Shown here: in pieces, positions 10,261 to 21,449 of the stretch | Position numbering within the stretch: the stretch's first letter is position 1 | Layout: each line of letters opens with the position of its first letter | Assembly (NCBI GenBank): GCA_035610365.1 | Contig: CM069432.1 | Span: 115,091,529 to 115,155,528, forward strand | Direction: 5' to 3' | Length of the DNA: 64,000 nucleotides | Source: Aquatica leii | Taxonomy: Eukaryota; Arthropoda; Insecta; Coleoptera; Lampyridae | Notes under the pieces: generated by a model | What the model was told of the DNA's origin: nothing | The model's input: only the letters and a program-made list of their open reading frames with translations | Database searches by the model: none | Program-made: the position numbers and the translations under genes

Positions 10261-12697
10261 CAGTAGTGACAGAACACGTGTGGAATCAAGGAGACACGCT
10301 AAACTTTGACCAAACTAAAGTGTTTGGCTAGAACTCTTTTTTACTTTCTCAAACGAATCCGCGAAGCTGCGGAAATAGGAAAGCATCCATACAATATGAA
10401 CCGGGAAAACGGTTTAAAGCTCTGTATTACACCTTGAAACAGAATGATCTATCTTTTTGGAAAGGACACAAACTCTTACTCCGAGTAATAACGAAGTCAG
10501 TCAAGCGGCAACGGAAAGTGAAAGTCCGTTCGTAAACGTCGATAACTTCAACATACTCTTGAAAAATTATCGTCTTCTGCAGTTCGCAAGCAAGAAGAAG
10601 TATGTAGAACAAATGATAGTAGCATGGGACGAAAATACTTCTAATGGCTTACAAAGTAAATTATATCACATAGCTAGCTACAAACTGGCATGGAGAGGCG
10701 GAGAAGCGACAAAAGCATGGAATATTTAGAAAATAGATCATTATGGAAATCATACTAGAAGGACAAAATATATAATCTTTTTTTTTTTAAACTTCATTAG
10801 GTGGATTTTTAACGCCAAAAAAGCACTGACAAATGTCCAGTACGTCTTTTCTATTAATTAATGTCAAAAAGAGGTGAAAATACTTAAACGTATCGTTTAT
10901 TTTTGATACCTAATCTATATTAGTAAGAATCTTTTTTCTAAGGGATGGTATAAAAATTTCCCTATCAAGCAAAACGAAATAGAAAAATGGAAAAAACAAG
11001 CCGTCCAAAAGATTGGTTTGGATTCTAACAAAATAAAAATTACCAACCATTCAAATCGTTTTTTTGCTGTAACAATTAGTTAAAATTGAAGTGGAGCTCC
11101 ATTAAACCCTTCAATTCGACAAAGAGAATCACGCAACCGTAATGAACAGAAGATACCGTTTCGTCCGTTTATCTCAGTGAAATTGTACAATAACCTACAA
11201 TAGTTGCACCGTTAATTACAACAACTGTAAACATTCTAAATTGTTTAAAAAAACGTATACACTAGTTTAACATTTTGCAACATGGTTATAAAAATAATCA
11301 TGACAAATTACATTGGTGATAATTCTTTTTATAATTTTAACTAGATTAGCAATAATCTTTGTGGCTATTAAAATCCCACATTTATGTAATTGCTGTTAAT
11401 AATTCATTTAGATAATTTTTTATCATCTTATATCTTGTTTAGATAAAATTATTCATATGCTACACCTAGGGCATTGATAATACCGATATAATTTTGTAAT
11501 AGAGACTGTTGAAAACGTGATGCTTACGGCCTCGTGCTATTACATTAAAGCAACACGCTTGAAACATCTACGACAAAATTTTGAGTATTTGTCAATGCTA
11601 AATGTGTATTCGGTAAGATAATTTTTACTACGTTACTTTTTTCTTTAATCAACGAAGACAAATTATAATTGTGTTTTTCGGTCTATTTTCTAAAATATTT
11701 TTGTTAATTTAATCATTACAATTACAAATCTTGTGTAATTATTATGAATTGATTTACTATCTGACATTTAAATATACAGTTTTCTTTACCTGATAACACC
11801 ACATGCGTCGCAATAATTCTTTGATGATTAAAAAATGCAATGAACGAAAAAAAAAATTGGTTAATTGATACAGGAAAAAAATATTTAATTAATTAACTAA
11901 GACAATTTGACTGTTATTTATCATAAATTTATCTATATGTTTTTTTAAAATTATTTTATAGTTCACTTTCCCTATTTTTGTAATTTTTATATTTGTAAAG
12001 ATTACATAGTTGGTAATATGGTCAAGATAAAACTGTTACAAGCTTTTTGGTTTTACGAACCTTGCACGGCCAAACTCACAATAGTCGGTGAGAGGGTAGG
12101 TTCACAAAAAAATATATAAAAGATGTTTCGGGGCGCCAGAGCTTATCCCAAAGTAATACTTCTGTCCGCTCACAACAGAATGGTGTAGAACTTGTAACAA
12201 TTCGAAGATTCGTAATCCCTCTACTCAGCTGTTCGAGTAGCCCAAACTGGTTCGTAGGAAACAATAAGCACACAAAAAAAGAATTAACAACTTTAATCGC
12301 CCTCAGTCTATCATTAACAGTTATCACAGTTGTAGTTGTGCTAAGTAACAGTCATTACACCCCACAGTTGGAGTTACTAAAGACTAGAAAAATTTACATT
12401 AAATATTTACAACGGTATTAACGTTTGAGTTCGGAATAGTCAATTTAGAAAATTATAGAAACAAGAAAAGTTAAGATCTCGATGCCTACAACATCGGCAA
12501 CCCACCACACACAATTATAAACAATCGAAGTACATGTCTTTCAACTACATACAATATGCGAGACATTGATTTCACTGATTTTAAATACCCTATTGGTAGC
12601 TACGCGTTATACTTATTTACTAACGTTAAATTGTAATCCCACAGTTCGTGAGTAATTGTACGTGACCACGATATCTAAAGTAAATTCAAAGCACTCA
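10261..12697. other. Intergenic, no supported gene
   Basis: The 90-residue ORF at 10457-10729 has no recognised domain and no clear exon boundaries. It is not called. The remainder is AT-rich with no repeat structure recognised. Confidence 0.45.
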
Positions 12698-12751
12698 CCC
12701 GACCTCCAGTATCCACTAGCCCGAAGAAAAACGTTTTTCTTCTTCAGTGGC
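12698..12751 (-). other. Candidate internal exon on the minus strand
   Basis: Read on the minus strand, a pyrimidine tract ending in TTGCAG is followed by about 54 bases and a strong donor (GTCGG|GTGAGT). One frame is open across it. A more GC-rich stretch follows at about 12930-13040 on the plus-strand scale, upstream in transcription direction. No flanking exons were identified, so it is only a lead. Confidence 0.25.
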
Positions 12752-13620
12752 CTGCAATAAAATATTAACACGAATCGTGTCACAACCTCAACTCACAAGT
12801 GATAGTTCAGCTAAAACAATTTTGTATTAAATAATTCATGAAATCTATCTCAAAAGTAAACAAAACGTGCATCGACTACTGTATGTAGTGAGATCTAAAA
12901 TAGGTGATTATTAATATGATTAACGTCGTGTCATCCACGTGTAGTATAATTTTGCCCTGGACGGCTCCACAAGACCCCAATTGCGTGGCTTGAAAATCGC
13001 CTTCCGTCAGCGCTCGAGTACGGCAACGTGATGCCTTATTTAGTAGTAGTTTACGATATTCATTTATCGAGAATGTAACAGGTGCGAAATGAAGGAACGC
13101 AAAATGGCTGTTAAAAGGAAATAACGAATTATGAACGAATTTTTACTAAAAGACGACTGTAGCTTACCCTGTAACGGTTCAAATAAATTAGATAATTAAC
13201 TAATTATAATTGATTTTCCATTCTTTTCCAGATGGTAACGGATATATATCAATATTCAATAGTTACAGACCATTTTTATATCATTCACGTGTGACGACTT
13301 TCCGTCAAATGACATCTAATGAGAAAAGGATCGTTCGAGGGCGTCAAAACCCGAATCTAATTTTCACGTCGAAACACAGGCGTACCTAATGAAAATTTCG
13401 ACCGTAACAAAACCTTGATGAATAATCGCTGCTTTTGTTTTGCATTTTTGTAGTTCTTTTGCTGACGATGAAACTTAAACTTAATAAATGGCCTTGTTCG
13501 TAATTACGTACGAGATATGAACAAAAACACAACTCCGACTACTTGATTAAACTGAAATGCGTTGAACTATCCTCTCATCTTTAGTCACAATAATAAAGTT
13601 TTATGTACAAGTATTTTACT
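12752..13620. other. Intergenic, no supported gene
   Basis: Relatively GC-rich patches occur near 12940-13040 and 13310-13400, possibly a promoter of an unannotated gene. No coding motif was found. Confidence 0.35.
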
Positions 13621-14207
13621 ATAAGTACCAGTGGCGGCTCGTGAGCTCGGGCTTAAGGTGGGCTACATTTTTCAAAAAGGTTGTAGATAGCGTGAACGTT
13701 TTCAAATATCTGTAAAGCATTATGTACGTAACTACCAAAATGTTTTAAGAGTTAACAAAAAAAATTCCGTCGAGCCATATATGTATATGGCATGCAAAAA
13801 CTATATTTTTTTATTTAAATGTTTCCAGTTTGTACCTACATCCTAACCTCGTTAGTTTGATCGGTTCCATCGGAATAAAACAATAAACATGGAAAACAAA
13901 ACGTTTAAATTTGCCATGATGAATTTACATTATAATAATTTAAAAAAATGTCCGGGTTTGCAGTTTGAAAATTTGGGGTTTGAAACATATTTGTTCCGGT
14001 TTTGTGATTTTATAATTGGCAGCCCTATTAAAGACCCGAAAAAACATTTTAAATTTCATTCTGAATAGGTGAAAAATTTTGCCAATAAACCAATAACTGC
14101 GTTTTTCTTTAATTTAGTACTTTCAATCGGAAACCACTGATTTTTGTTACTAAACGACGATTTTTCTTGACACTCATTGCTGATTAACAATAAACGTAAA
14201 ATAATAT

Positions 14208-14679
14208 TGTTGCGGATTTATTTATTAAAAACTAATTTATTTAAAACGACTAAAAATACGGTTACTTATACTAGAAATATGTACACTTTTAAATTAACCG
14301 AACTAATTAAATTTAAATATCTAAGGATAAAAACTTACAGTAATTTATATAAAACAATAATATCACTTACGCGAAGATAAGAAAACGTCCACGGATAGCT
14401 TCACACTTGTTTACACTAAAAATCACGTACACGATTATTCTCGGTATATTTATCTAGACACACGCGTGCTAACGACTTATTCATTTCCACTTTAATAACC
14501 TTCTTAACACTGCTGTATTCGCATTCCAGCAATAACTGACCTACGATTTGTTTCGGCGGTATATATACACATAGGGAAATCCTTCTCGAGTGTTCCCCAT
14601 TTTTCGGTATATCTTCTAGAAGATGGATAACAGCTTCTAGAAGGCTCTTGCATTTGCAAATAATTTGTCAAACGTTTTA
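14208..14679 (-). repeat. 3' LTR of Gypsy element 1
   Basis: This copy aligns along its whole length with 20357-20832, with scattered substitutions and a few small indels (for example AATAATATCAC versus AATAATATGCTATCAC). On the plus strand it starts TGTTGCGG. The inner end has TTTA where the other copy has TTCA. The visible divergence means insertion was not very recent. Confidence 0.9.
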
Positions 14680-14900
14680 CTGCCCCCTTCTTAGGACTGT
14701 TCTGTCCCAGAACAGGAGACTGGATGCGACACCGGTAAAAAGGATCGTGGCGATAGCGGCAGCTTCCTCCATTTCGGCAACTTCCTTGACCATAAAAGTA
14801 ACAGTCAATGGACTTTTCCTGGCCCAATATTTTCCTTGGTTGGTAACTACAGACCAACACTTGAATGCCAGTTCCTCCAACATGTTTCGAACTGTCCTCG
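14504..14900 (-). pseudogene. CCCH zinc finger and tail, frame-shifted from the macrodomain
   Basis: In the frame one base away from the macrodomain ORF, the text continues QVLVCSYQPRKILGQ and then a Cys-x7-Cys-x5-Cys-x3-His motif. Its Cys and His codons lie at 14747-14803 in the context CYFYGQGS, CRNGGS, CRYRH. That spacing is canonical for CCCH RNA-binding fingers. The QVLVCS strand is the expected continuation of the macrodomain fold, so the ancestral protein probably ran macrodomain then CCCH finger, and a single-base change near 14880-14900 broke it. A programmed shift is less likely but not excluded. The frame then reads on into the LTR. Confidence 0.6.
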
Positions 14901-15303
14901 AATTCAGTTGATCTAAGCCACAACCAAGCTTGGGTACTGCCAATTTCTTAACATGATGGAACTCCATTTCTCTCCTGAGACTCCATAATGTTCGCCACAG
15001 ACCTTTGTATAACGGTTTGACACGTGAGTATTTCTTGGTGACCAGATAGAAAAAGCGTCCGTCACTACGTAGTCCTAAAACTTTTCCGACTGCCGGTTGC
15101 TGTCTTCGTAATTCATCTAGCTGCCCAAACTTCTTTTTAAACACGACTGCAACCCCTTTGGACATGTCAAGATCATCGCTCACGCAATGTGCGATGGCGT
15201 AATCTTTTTGTGTCTGGAACAGGTCTTGTTGTTCCTCGGTGGTAACTCCGAACCTAGCTTTTCTAGAACCTCCGTATAAGTTCATAAACTTCTCGAACTC
15301 CAT
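14677..15303 (-). CDS. TARG1/OARD1-like macrodomain ORF in a Gypsy element
   Basis: A 208-codon ORF lies between integrase and the 3' LTR. Residues about 35-147 read as a macrodomain: AIAHCVSDDLDMSKGVAVVF (37-56), KKFG, FYLVTKK (85-91), KPLY (96-99), VPKLGCGLDQL (123-133) and NMLEELAF. The family (human TARG1/OARD1) binds ADP-ribose and removes it from acidic residues using a Lys and an Asp. The corresponding Lys90 and Asp131 are both present. The last 60 or so residues are probably out of frame, as the alternative frame carries the expected final strand and a CCCH finger. The slot is where errantiviruses place env, but no signal peptide or membrane span is seen. A shredded relative at 53.3 kb keeps part of this domain. 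Confidence 0.82.
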   Translation of the reverse strand: MEFEKFMNLYGGSRKARFGVTTEEQQDLFQTQKDYAIAHCVSDDLDMSKGVAVVFKKKFGQLDELRRQQPAVGKVLGLRSDGRFFYLVTKKYSRVKPLYKGLWRTLWSLRREMEFHHVKKLAVPKLGCGLDQLNSRTVRNMLEELAFKCWSVVTNQGKYWARKSPLTVTFMVKEVAEMEEAAAIATILFTGVASSLLFWDRTVLRRGQ

Positions 15304-15528
15304 TTATTCGATTGGATTCCTGGTTCTGCTACTTATTACTTTGGTTCGGACCTGAACTTGCGCATTGTGGTTATCGCCAGCAAACGGGACTAGACGATCG
15401 ACGTGGACCACTTTTGGCTTGCCTCTGGGCGGTTTTCGGATGCGATATATGACGTCCTTAATACGCTGCACGATTTCATAGGGGCCCTCCTATTGCCTTT
15501 GCAGCTTCGGCGACAAACCACGTCTCCT

Positions 15529-16481
15529 TTAAGGATTATACAACCAGACCATATCGCCAGGTTGAAACCCACCATTTTGCGCCTTGACGTCATATCTTGT
15601 TTTCATCCTGTCGCTGGCAATTTGTGTGTTTTTACGGACCTCTGTATGTACTTCGTTTAGCCTCTTGGCCAGCTTGCTGACGTAATCTTCTCCAGCAACT
15701 TCTTCTTCCGGTCTTCGTCCAAATTGAAGATCGCATGGTAATCGTATTTCACGACCGAGCATGACACGGGATGGTGTTTGGGCTGTGCTTTCGTGAACGG
15801 ATGATCGGTATGCCATTAAGAAAAGGTGCAAGTACTGATCCCATTGTTGCCCATTGTTTGATTCATCCGTTCAATCATGCCATCAGATTGAGGATGGAGA
15901 GGCGTTGTCCTAGTTTTCTTAATTCCCAAAGGTCGGCAAACTTCTTGAAACAGCCCAGACTCAAAATTGCGACCTTGATCGGAGTGTAATTCCAACGGAA
16001 CTCCAAACCGGCAGAAAAATTATTTTACCAATACGTCTGCGACTGTAGCTGCTTCCTGATTGGGTATGGCGTAAGCCTCCGTCCATTTCGTGAAATAATC
16101 CATCGCCACCAGGATGTATTTATTTCCCGAATCGGATTCTGGGAACGGCCCTGCGATGTCAATCGCTACTCTTTCCAAAGGGCTTCCTACGTTGTATTGC
16201 TTCATGGGTGCTTTGCGCTTTCTCACTGGACCATTTCCTGATGCGCAGACTGTGCAATTACGGCACCATTTCATGACGTCCTCTTTGCAGTTCATCCAGT
16301 AGAATTGTTCTCGCACTTTACCCAACGTCTTTTTAATGCCAAAGTGTCCTCCTGATGTCCCATCGTGGAGATGCTTCAACACTTCTGACACCCTGCTCTT
16401 CGGCACTACCAACTGTAGTCTGTTTCCCGTGCCCTCGGCACTTTCTAGGGATCGCTTAAGAAGGCCGTCTTCTACTATCAA
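15529..16481 (-). pseudogene. Gypsy element 1 integrase (broken)
   Basis: The frame 16481-16020 contains an H2C2 zinc-binding segment (HLHDGTSGGHFGIKKTL, then CRNCTVC). The start of the integrase core follows (IDIAGPFPESDSGNKYILV, AMDYFTKWTEAYA). Coding continues after a frame change to the C-terminal end of the core at 15831-15529, with MAYRSSVHESTAQTPSRVMLG and a later segment with GGFQPGDMVWLYNP. The DDE core is interrupted between these blocks, and a decayed segment at 15830-16020 lies between. The usual role is insertion of element cDNA. Disruption makes it non-functional here. Confidence 0.8.
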
Positions 16482-16487
16482 GGAGTC

Positions 16488-17444
16488 CTACTGCGCCCAG
16501 TACGCTTTGATGTTTCTGGCCAAAGCACTCACTTCTTCCCAGGTTGGTCGTCGCCCGCTTTCTTTCCAGTCCAGGAGTAGTCTTATTTCAGGATCGTCTT
16601 CTTGTTCGCGACGTAACTGCTCAGGTTCCCACTCACTATCAACCATAGCAGTTCTCCGGAGGCATTCGACTTTTTCTTCCAGTCGCGAACAATGGCTGCA
16701 GTCCCCCGGACATGGTCTTTTGAACAAGGCATCAGCGTTCCGAGGACTGCTTCCGGCACGGTGTTCTGTGTTATAGTCATACTCTTGCAGTTTCGATCCA
16801 TCTTGACACTTGTCCTTCTGGGTTACGGAACTGCAGTAGCCATTTTAAAGCGGCGTGGTCTGTTCTCAGTAAAAATTTTCGTCCATACAAATACTTGTAG
16901 AAATGTTCGAAGAAAACTTAACGACTGCTAACAGCTCCCTCCTGGTCACGCAATGATTCCTTTCTGGCCTGAACAAAACCTTGCTAAAATACGCGATAAC
17001 TTTTTCTTGTCCATCTTGAACCTGCGAAAGGACCGCGCCTATGGCCAAATTGCTTGCGTCGGTATCCAAAATAGACTTTCCATCTTCTCTTGGATAACTC
17101 AAAATCGGCGAAGTGACTAGGGCTTGTTTTAGTTGGTTAAAAGAATTTTCTCAATCTTCATTCCATCTAAATTCTGCTTTTTCTTTGGTTAATTTTGTCA
17201 ATGGTTTGGCAATATTGGCAAATCCGGAGACAAATCTGCTATAATAAGTGCACAACCCAAAAAAACTTTCGACCTGATGTTTGTCGATTGGTCTTGGCCA
17301 TGCTTGCACTGCTCGGATTTTGTCTGGGTCAGCCCTTACTCCATCACTAGATACGACGTGGCCAAGGTATTGCACTTCCTTCTTAAATACGTGGCACTTC
17401 TTTGGGCTCAGTTTGAGGTTAGCCCCACGTAATCGCTGGAACAC
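16488..17444 (-). pseudogene. Gypsy element 1 RT connection and RNase H (broken)
   Basis: The frame 17444-17151 holds the segment after the RT palm (KKCHVFKKEVQYLGHVVS, FFGLCTYYSRFVSGFA). It is separated from the RT by one in-frame TAA and from the next segment by an in-frame TGA. The frame 17102-16866 starts RNase H with LDTDASNLAIGAVLSQ and a conserved Glu in RRELLAVV. Frame changes follow, with further pieces to 16488. The family degrades RNA in the RNA-DNA hybrid during reverse transcription. The stops show decay. Confidence 0.8.
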
Positions 17445-18122
17445 TTACTTCAAGTTGTTCAAGTGTTCTTCAAACGACCTTCCAACCACGATCACGTCGT
17501 CCAGGTAAACTAAGCACGCTTTCCAAGACAATCCGCGCAAGATGGTCTCCATCAAACGCTCAAACGTTGCAGGAGCGTTACACAGGCCAAAGGGCATTAC
17601 AGTGAACTGCCACAAACCAGTTTCTATCGTAAAAGCAGTTTTTTCACGATCCTTGGGTTCTAATGCTACCTGCCAGTATTCACTCTTTAAATCTAACGTA
17701 GAAAACCACTGGGATCCTGACAGGGTGTCTAGCGTATCGTCAATTCTGGGTAAAGGGTAGCTGTCCTTTTTGCTCACGTCGTTTAGCTGCCTGCAGTCTA
17801 CGCAAAACCTCGTTGATCCATCCTTCTTCTTTACGAGTACCACTGGGGATGCCCATGGGCTATTTGAAGGTTCAATGACGCCTTCTCTCTCCATATCCGT
17901 AATTATTTGTTCGGCTTCTTCTCTTTTCGCCAAAGGAAGTCTGCGTGGATGTTGTCGTATCGGCCGAGCGTCTCCGGTATTAATTTTATGTTTCACTACG
18001 TTAGTTCTTCCTTTGGAGCCACTCTCCAGCGCGAACACATCTTGGTACTCTTGGATCAACACTTTAACTTTAGCCAGCCAGTCTTGGCTGAGGTTTTCGC
18101 ATTTGGTGGTAAGAATGTCCAA
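17445..18122 (-). pseudogene. Gypsy element 1 reverse transcriptase
   Basis: This 225-codon frame contains the Gypsy-type RT core: INTGDARPIRQHPRRLP upstream, WASPVVLVKKKDGSTRFCVD, STLDLKSEYWQVAL (first catalytic Asp), MPFGLCNAPATFERLME, and ACLVYLDDVIVVG (catalytic YLDD). It synthesises cDNA from the element RNA. It follows the protease at 18216-18815 and ends at a premature TAA before the RNase H connection. It was probably part of one pol polyprotein. Confidence 0.9.
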
Positions 18123-18215
18123 TAGATGTTGTGGACACTTCTTCGGCTACGTATCTTCGTTCGACTTCACGCATCTCACAATTTGTAATACTGGCGTGCA
18201 TTGGCCTACCACGGT

Positions 18216-18815
18216 CTAATTTCTCAACGTTACAGGATCTGAGTTGATGTTTAAGATCCTTACTGGCATCGTGTTCTTCACTCTCACTAAAGTTCTGCCA
18301 ACGAGTAGTCCCTTTTCAACTAAGCTACCCTCCATTAATTCAATCGCGCGTATGTAGCCTTTCCGGAGACTTCCATCCAGGCGTGCCATAACCACACTTT
18401 CAGTCCTTGCAGGCAGGGTCACGTCTTCACTCAATAAGACTCGCACGGCTGCCTTCTCTGACGAATGAAAAGGAATTTCTTCATTGTCGATCTTCAGGAC
18501 ATCGTTCTTCATATCCAAATGGAACCCATACTTCTTTATCACGTCCATTCCCAGGATAACTTCTTCCGTGATGTAGGCTACCAGTACTTGATGGTCGAGT
18601 ACTCTATTTCCCAAACCAATGGTTACTTTAACTTGTCCGTGAGTAGGTATTTCGTCGCCCGTCGCCGTTCGAAGTCGTACTGTTACTGGTGATGTCTTCT
18701 CGTTTTCCACTAACATGTCAGGACGAATGATGGCCTTCGTCGCTCCCGTGTCAACCAGTATCTGGACGCTTCTCCCATTGATCTTGCCATCGAGATAAAT
18801 GCTATACAATTGCAA
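18216..18815 (-). pseudogene. Gypsy element 1 aspartic protease region
   Basis: A 199-codon frame has ILVDTGATKAIIRPDML near its start (the catalytic Asp-Thr-Gly of retropepsins). GMDVIKKYGFHLDM lies about 90 residues later, corresponding to the hydrophobic flap and C-terminal part. It would cleave the element's Gag-Pol polyprotein. It is bracketed by gag (19217-20029) and RT. Confidence 0.85.
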
Positions 18816-20029
18816 TCCCTAGGTGATGCCATTTGGATTGTAATCTCCGGAGTCTGACTAGATGAGATTACTTTTTGTCTCTTTTGCTCGCCTCGTTCCA
18901 AATTATCGAGCGATCTTCTTGTCCTCTTCTTAGGTTTAGTACGATGCCGTCGTACATGGCCTATTTCATCGCAGTTCAAAGCTGTCACTCCTCTTTCCCG
19001 AAGTATTCGTCGCGCTATCTCCTCGATGCTTTCCAGTATCTGCGCGGGTACTTCTGCATCTCAGCAGAGTCTATGACCATCTCGTTGCGATGCTTGTTTT
19101 GCTGCTTCAAACTCCAAAGCATACACCAAAGCGTCATCCAATGTCTTCAGTCGAGCTAACCGGAGAGTCTGCTGCGTTTCGTTGTCTCGGAGGCCGTCTA
19201 CAAAGGTTTGAATCGCCTACTGCTTCAAGAAAGTATCTGGTGCTGTAGGATACGCAAACCGTGTTAATCTGGCGATGTCGGCCTCAAACTCTTGAAGACT
19301 TTCGGCAGCTTTCTGAACCCGACTTTTAATTTGAGCTTCATAGACTTGTTGAAGATGAGCATCTCCATATCTTATTTCTAATCGTGATATTAAAAGTTCG
19401 TAATTTTCTTGTAAGTGGTCAGGAACAGTTTGTAAAATTCCAAGCGCTTCCCCACGTAAGGACACTAATAAAGACGTCGCTTTCTGCTTGTTGCTCCAAC
19501 CATTAGTTGTAGCTGCGGTTTCAAACTGCTTGTAGTAGGTTGACCATGGAACTTGACCATTAAAATTTGGCGGTACAACCTTAAACTTGTAAGTGTTTTC
19601 ATCCCGGCGGTTCATTATTAAATCTTCACTCGTGACACTTCCTTCACCATAGTAATTCATTTGGTTCGTTCTTTCTTTAAGCAGTTTCATTCTGTCTTCT
19701 AATTTGTCCTCTATAGCTTCTATTTTCTCATTCATAGATTGTTTTCCGTTTTCCAGAACTTCGCATATTTCTTCTCTTAAATTTAACATGTCTGCTTGAG
19801 TTTCCTCTTGAACAATTTTGATTTGATTTTCTATGCTCGTTCGTATTTCTTCTTTTAAACTTCTAGCATTTTCTTCCATTTTTCTAGAATTTTCTTCCAT
19901 CTTCTGAGAATTTTCGTGAAACTTTTCTTCTATTTTTCTATTCATCGATTCTTGACCATTTTTTATCGATTCAAGAAATTCAAATAGTTGTTCATCCATT
20001 TTAACTGCTTGCGAACGCGTCACCGGCAT
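18710..20029 (-). pseudogene. Gypsy element 1 gag
   Basis: The main frame starts at MPVTRSQAVK (20029) and reads to 19217. It has a coiled-coil-like N-terminal half rich in Glu, Lys and Met with repeated MEENSRKMEEN-type segments, then VVPPNFNGQVPWSTYYKQFE and the capsid-type tail RYGDAHLQQVYEAQ and SLQEFEADIARL. The frame is then broken. A piece at 18988-18710 carries a degenerate zinc-knuckle remnant (NCDEIGHVRRH) and a basic segment. Gag proteins package the element RNA. An upstream ATG at 20062 gives 11 extra residues and is less likely. Confidence 0.8.
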
Positions 20030-20356
20030 AAAGTTAAATATAACACGAAAGTTTAAATACACTACTTTTTAAAATGCAGTTTTTGTATAACACAAAATTT
20101 TAATAACGATCCTCTTATTAATATTAAACCACTAGTGTACGGAAACGAATTTAATTAATATCGCGATCACGCACTTGTTAAAAGAAAAACTTTAAGAAAC
20201 ACTTTATTAACGAATTTAACTATGATTATACTTTATAAATAAACACGCGCATCGCGAACTTAATAGTTATTTACGCAATCAATTACAGGAGCGATATTAG
20301 ATTACTTAATGGTATTTACACTAATAAAAATTGCGAACTCCACACCGTGACACCAA

Positions 20357-20832
20357 TGTTGCGGATTTTTTATTAAAAACTAATTTATTTAAAACGACTA
20401 AAAATACGTTTACTTATACTAGAAATATGTACACTTTTAAATTAACCGAACTAATTAAATTTAAATATATAAGGATAAAAACTTACAGTAATTTATATTA
20501 AACAATAATATGCTATCACTTACGCGAAGATAAGATAACGTCCGCGGATAGCTTCACACTTGTTTACACTAAAAATCACGTACACGATTATTCTCGGTAT
20601 ATTTATCTAGACACACGCGTGCTAACGACTTATTTATTTCCACTTTAATAACCTTCTTAACACTGCTGTATTCGCATTCCAGCAATCACTGACCTACGAT
20701 TTGTTTCGGCGGTATATATACACATAAGGGAATTCTTCTCGAGTGTTCCCCATTTTTCGGTATATCTTCTAGAAGATGGATAACAGCTTCTAGAAGGCTC
20801 TTGCATTTGCAAATAATTTCTCGAACGTTTCA
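20357..20832 (-). repeat. 5' LTR of Gypsy element 1
   Basis: The copy starts TGTTGCGG and ends CGTTTCA on the plus strand (so TG...CA in element orientation). The flanking ATAT at 20833-20836 matches 14204-14207. On the minus strand, a TATATATA-type sequence near 20710-20720 could serve as promoter. The sequence just inside the LTR (TTGGTGTCACGG in element sense) is the probable primer-binding site. Confidence 0.88.
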
Positions 20833-21449
20833 ATATTATTTGAATATGCGTAAACGTTCAAAAATACTAGTATTATCTATTATGATTCAACGGATATGTT
20901 ACGATCAACTTCATTTTATTGTTTTCGATAAAACTGTAATGCGGTATTTTCATAGCTTTCTGCAAGATATTATTTTAACCTTACAAATTAATTTTAAAAA
21001 ATTTGTACAGTACTTATTGCATTTTTAGAAATTACGTACGAAAATATACCGTTTCACTTACAATACATCGTGCAACTTCGACCGCTTCATGATTACTGAA
21101 TTGAAACCATCGCTGGCTGCAAACGCGAAAGCTTTTTCGCATGCTAAAACTGCATATGAAATCTCGTAGTGGAGGTCGCGACGTCACGTTAGAATCCTCT
21201 GCTACATATACAGCTATGGTCTCAAATAGTTGTAGTCCCTACATAAAGAAATTAACTATTTAATATACGTTGCTTTGAATGACGATCATATTAAATTAAT
21301 GTTTTAAAGTAATAAAAAGTATATGATATTTATATCCTATAAATATGTTTAAATATTTTAATTCATAATAGTTTGTAGAGTTTTTTTTGTAAATGTCTAG
21401 GAGGATCGCGCTCTAGAGCCCTTAAGGACCAGCCGCCACTGATAAGTAC

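Larger units (their letters stand above)
14208..20832 (-). mobile_element. Gypsy-type LTR retrotransposon 1 with macrodomain cargo
   Basis: The element has LTRs at 14208-14679 and 20357-20832, opening TG and closing CA, and a 4-bp ATAT duplication. In transcription order it carries gag, protease, RT, RNase H, integrase and a macrodomain ORF. A primer-binding-like TGGTGTCA lies one base inside the 5' LTR and resembles the 3' end complement of tRNA-Leu. A purine tract lies before the 3' LTR. Several in-frame stops and frameshifts indicate this copy is inactive. It is more GC-rich than its surroundings and sits inside a hAT element. Confidence 0.9.
13629..21441. mobile_element. hAT-type non-autonomous element, split by Gypsy element 1
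   Basis: The element begins CAGTGGCGGCTCGT and ends ACCAGCCGCCACTG, a 14-base terminal inverted repeat with one mismatch. It is flanked by perfect 8-bp duplications ATAAGTAC (13621-13628 and 21442-21449). An 8-bp duplication with CAGTGGCGG ends is characteristic of hAT transposons (established knowledge). Without the inserted retrotransposon the element would be about 1.2 kb, with no transposase motif, so it was probably mobilised in trans. A solitary matching end (CAGTGGCGGCTTC) occurs at about 29966. Confidence 0.85.

Noticed and set aside
10457-10729. 90-codon plus-strand ORF
   Set aside because: No recognisable domain, no exon context, and no conservation evidence available. Similar lengths occur by chance nearby.
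11145-11200. Possible hammerhead (CTGAGATAAACGGACGAAAC on the minus strand)
   Set aside because: The core is CTGAGAT, not CUGANGA, and no stem I complement follows the putative cleavage site.
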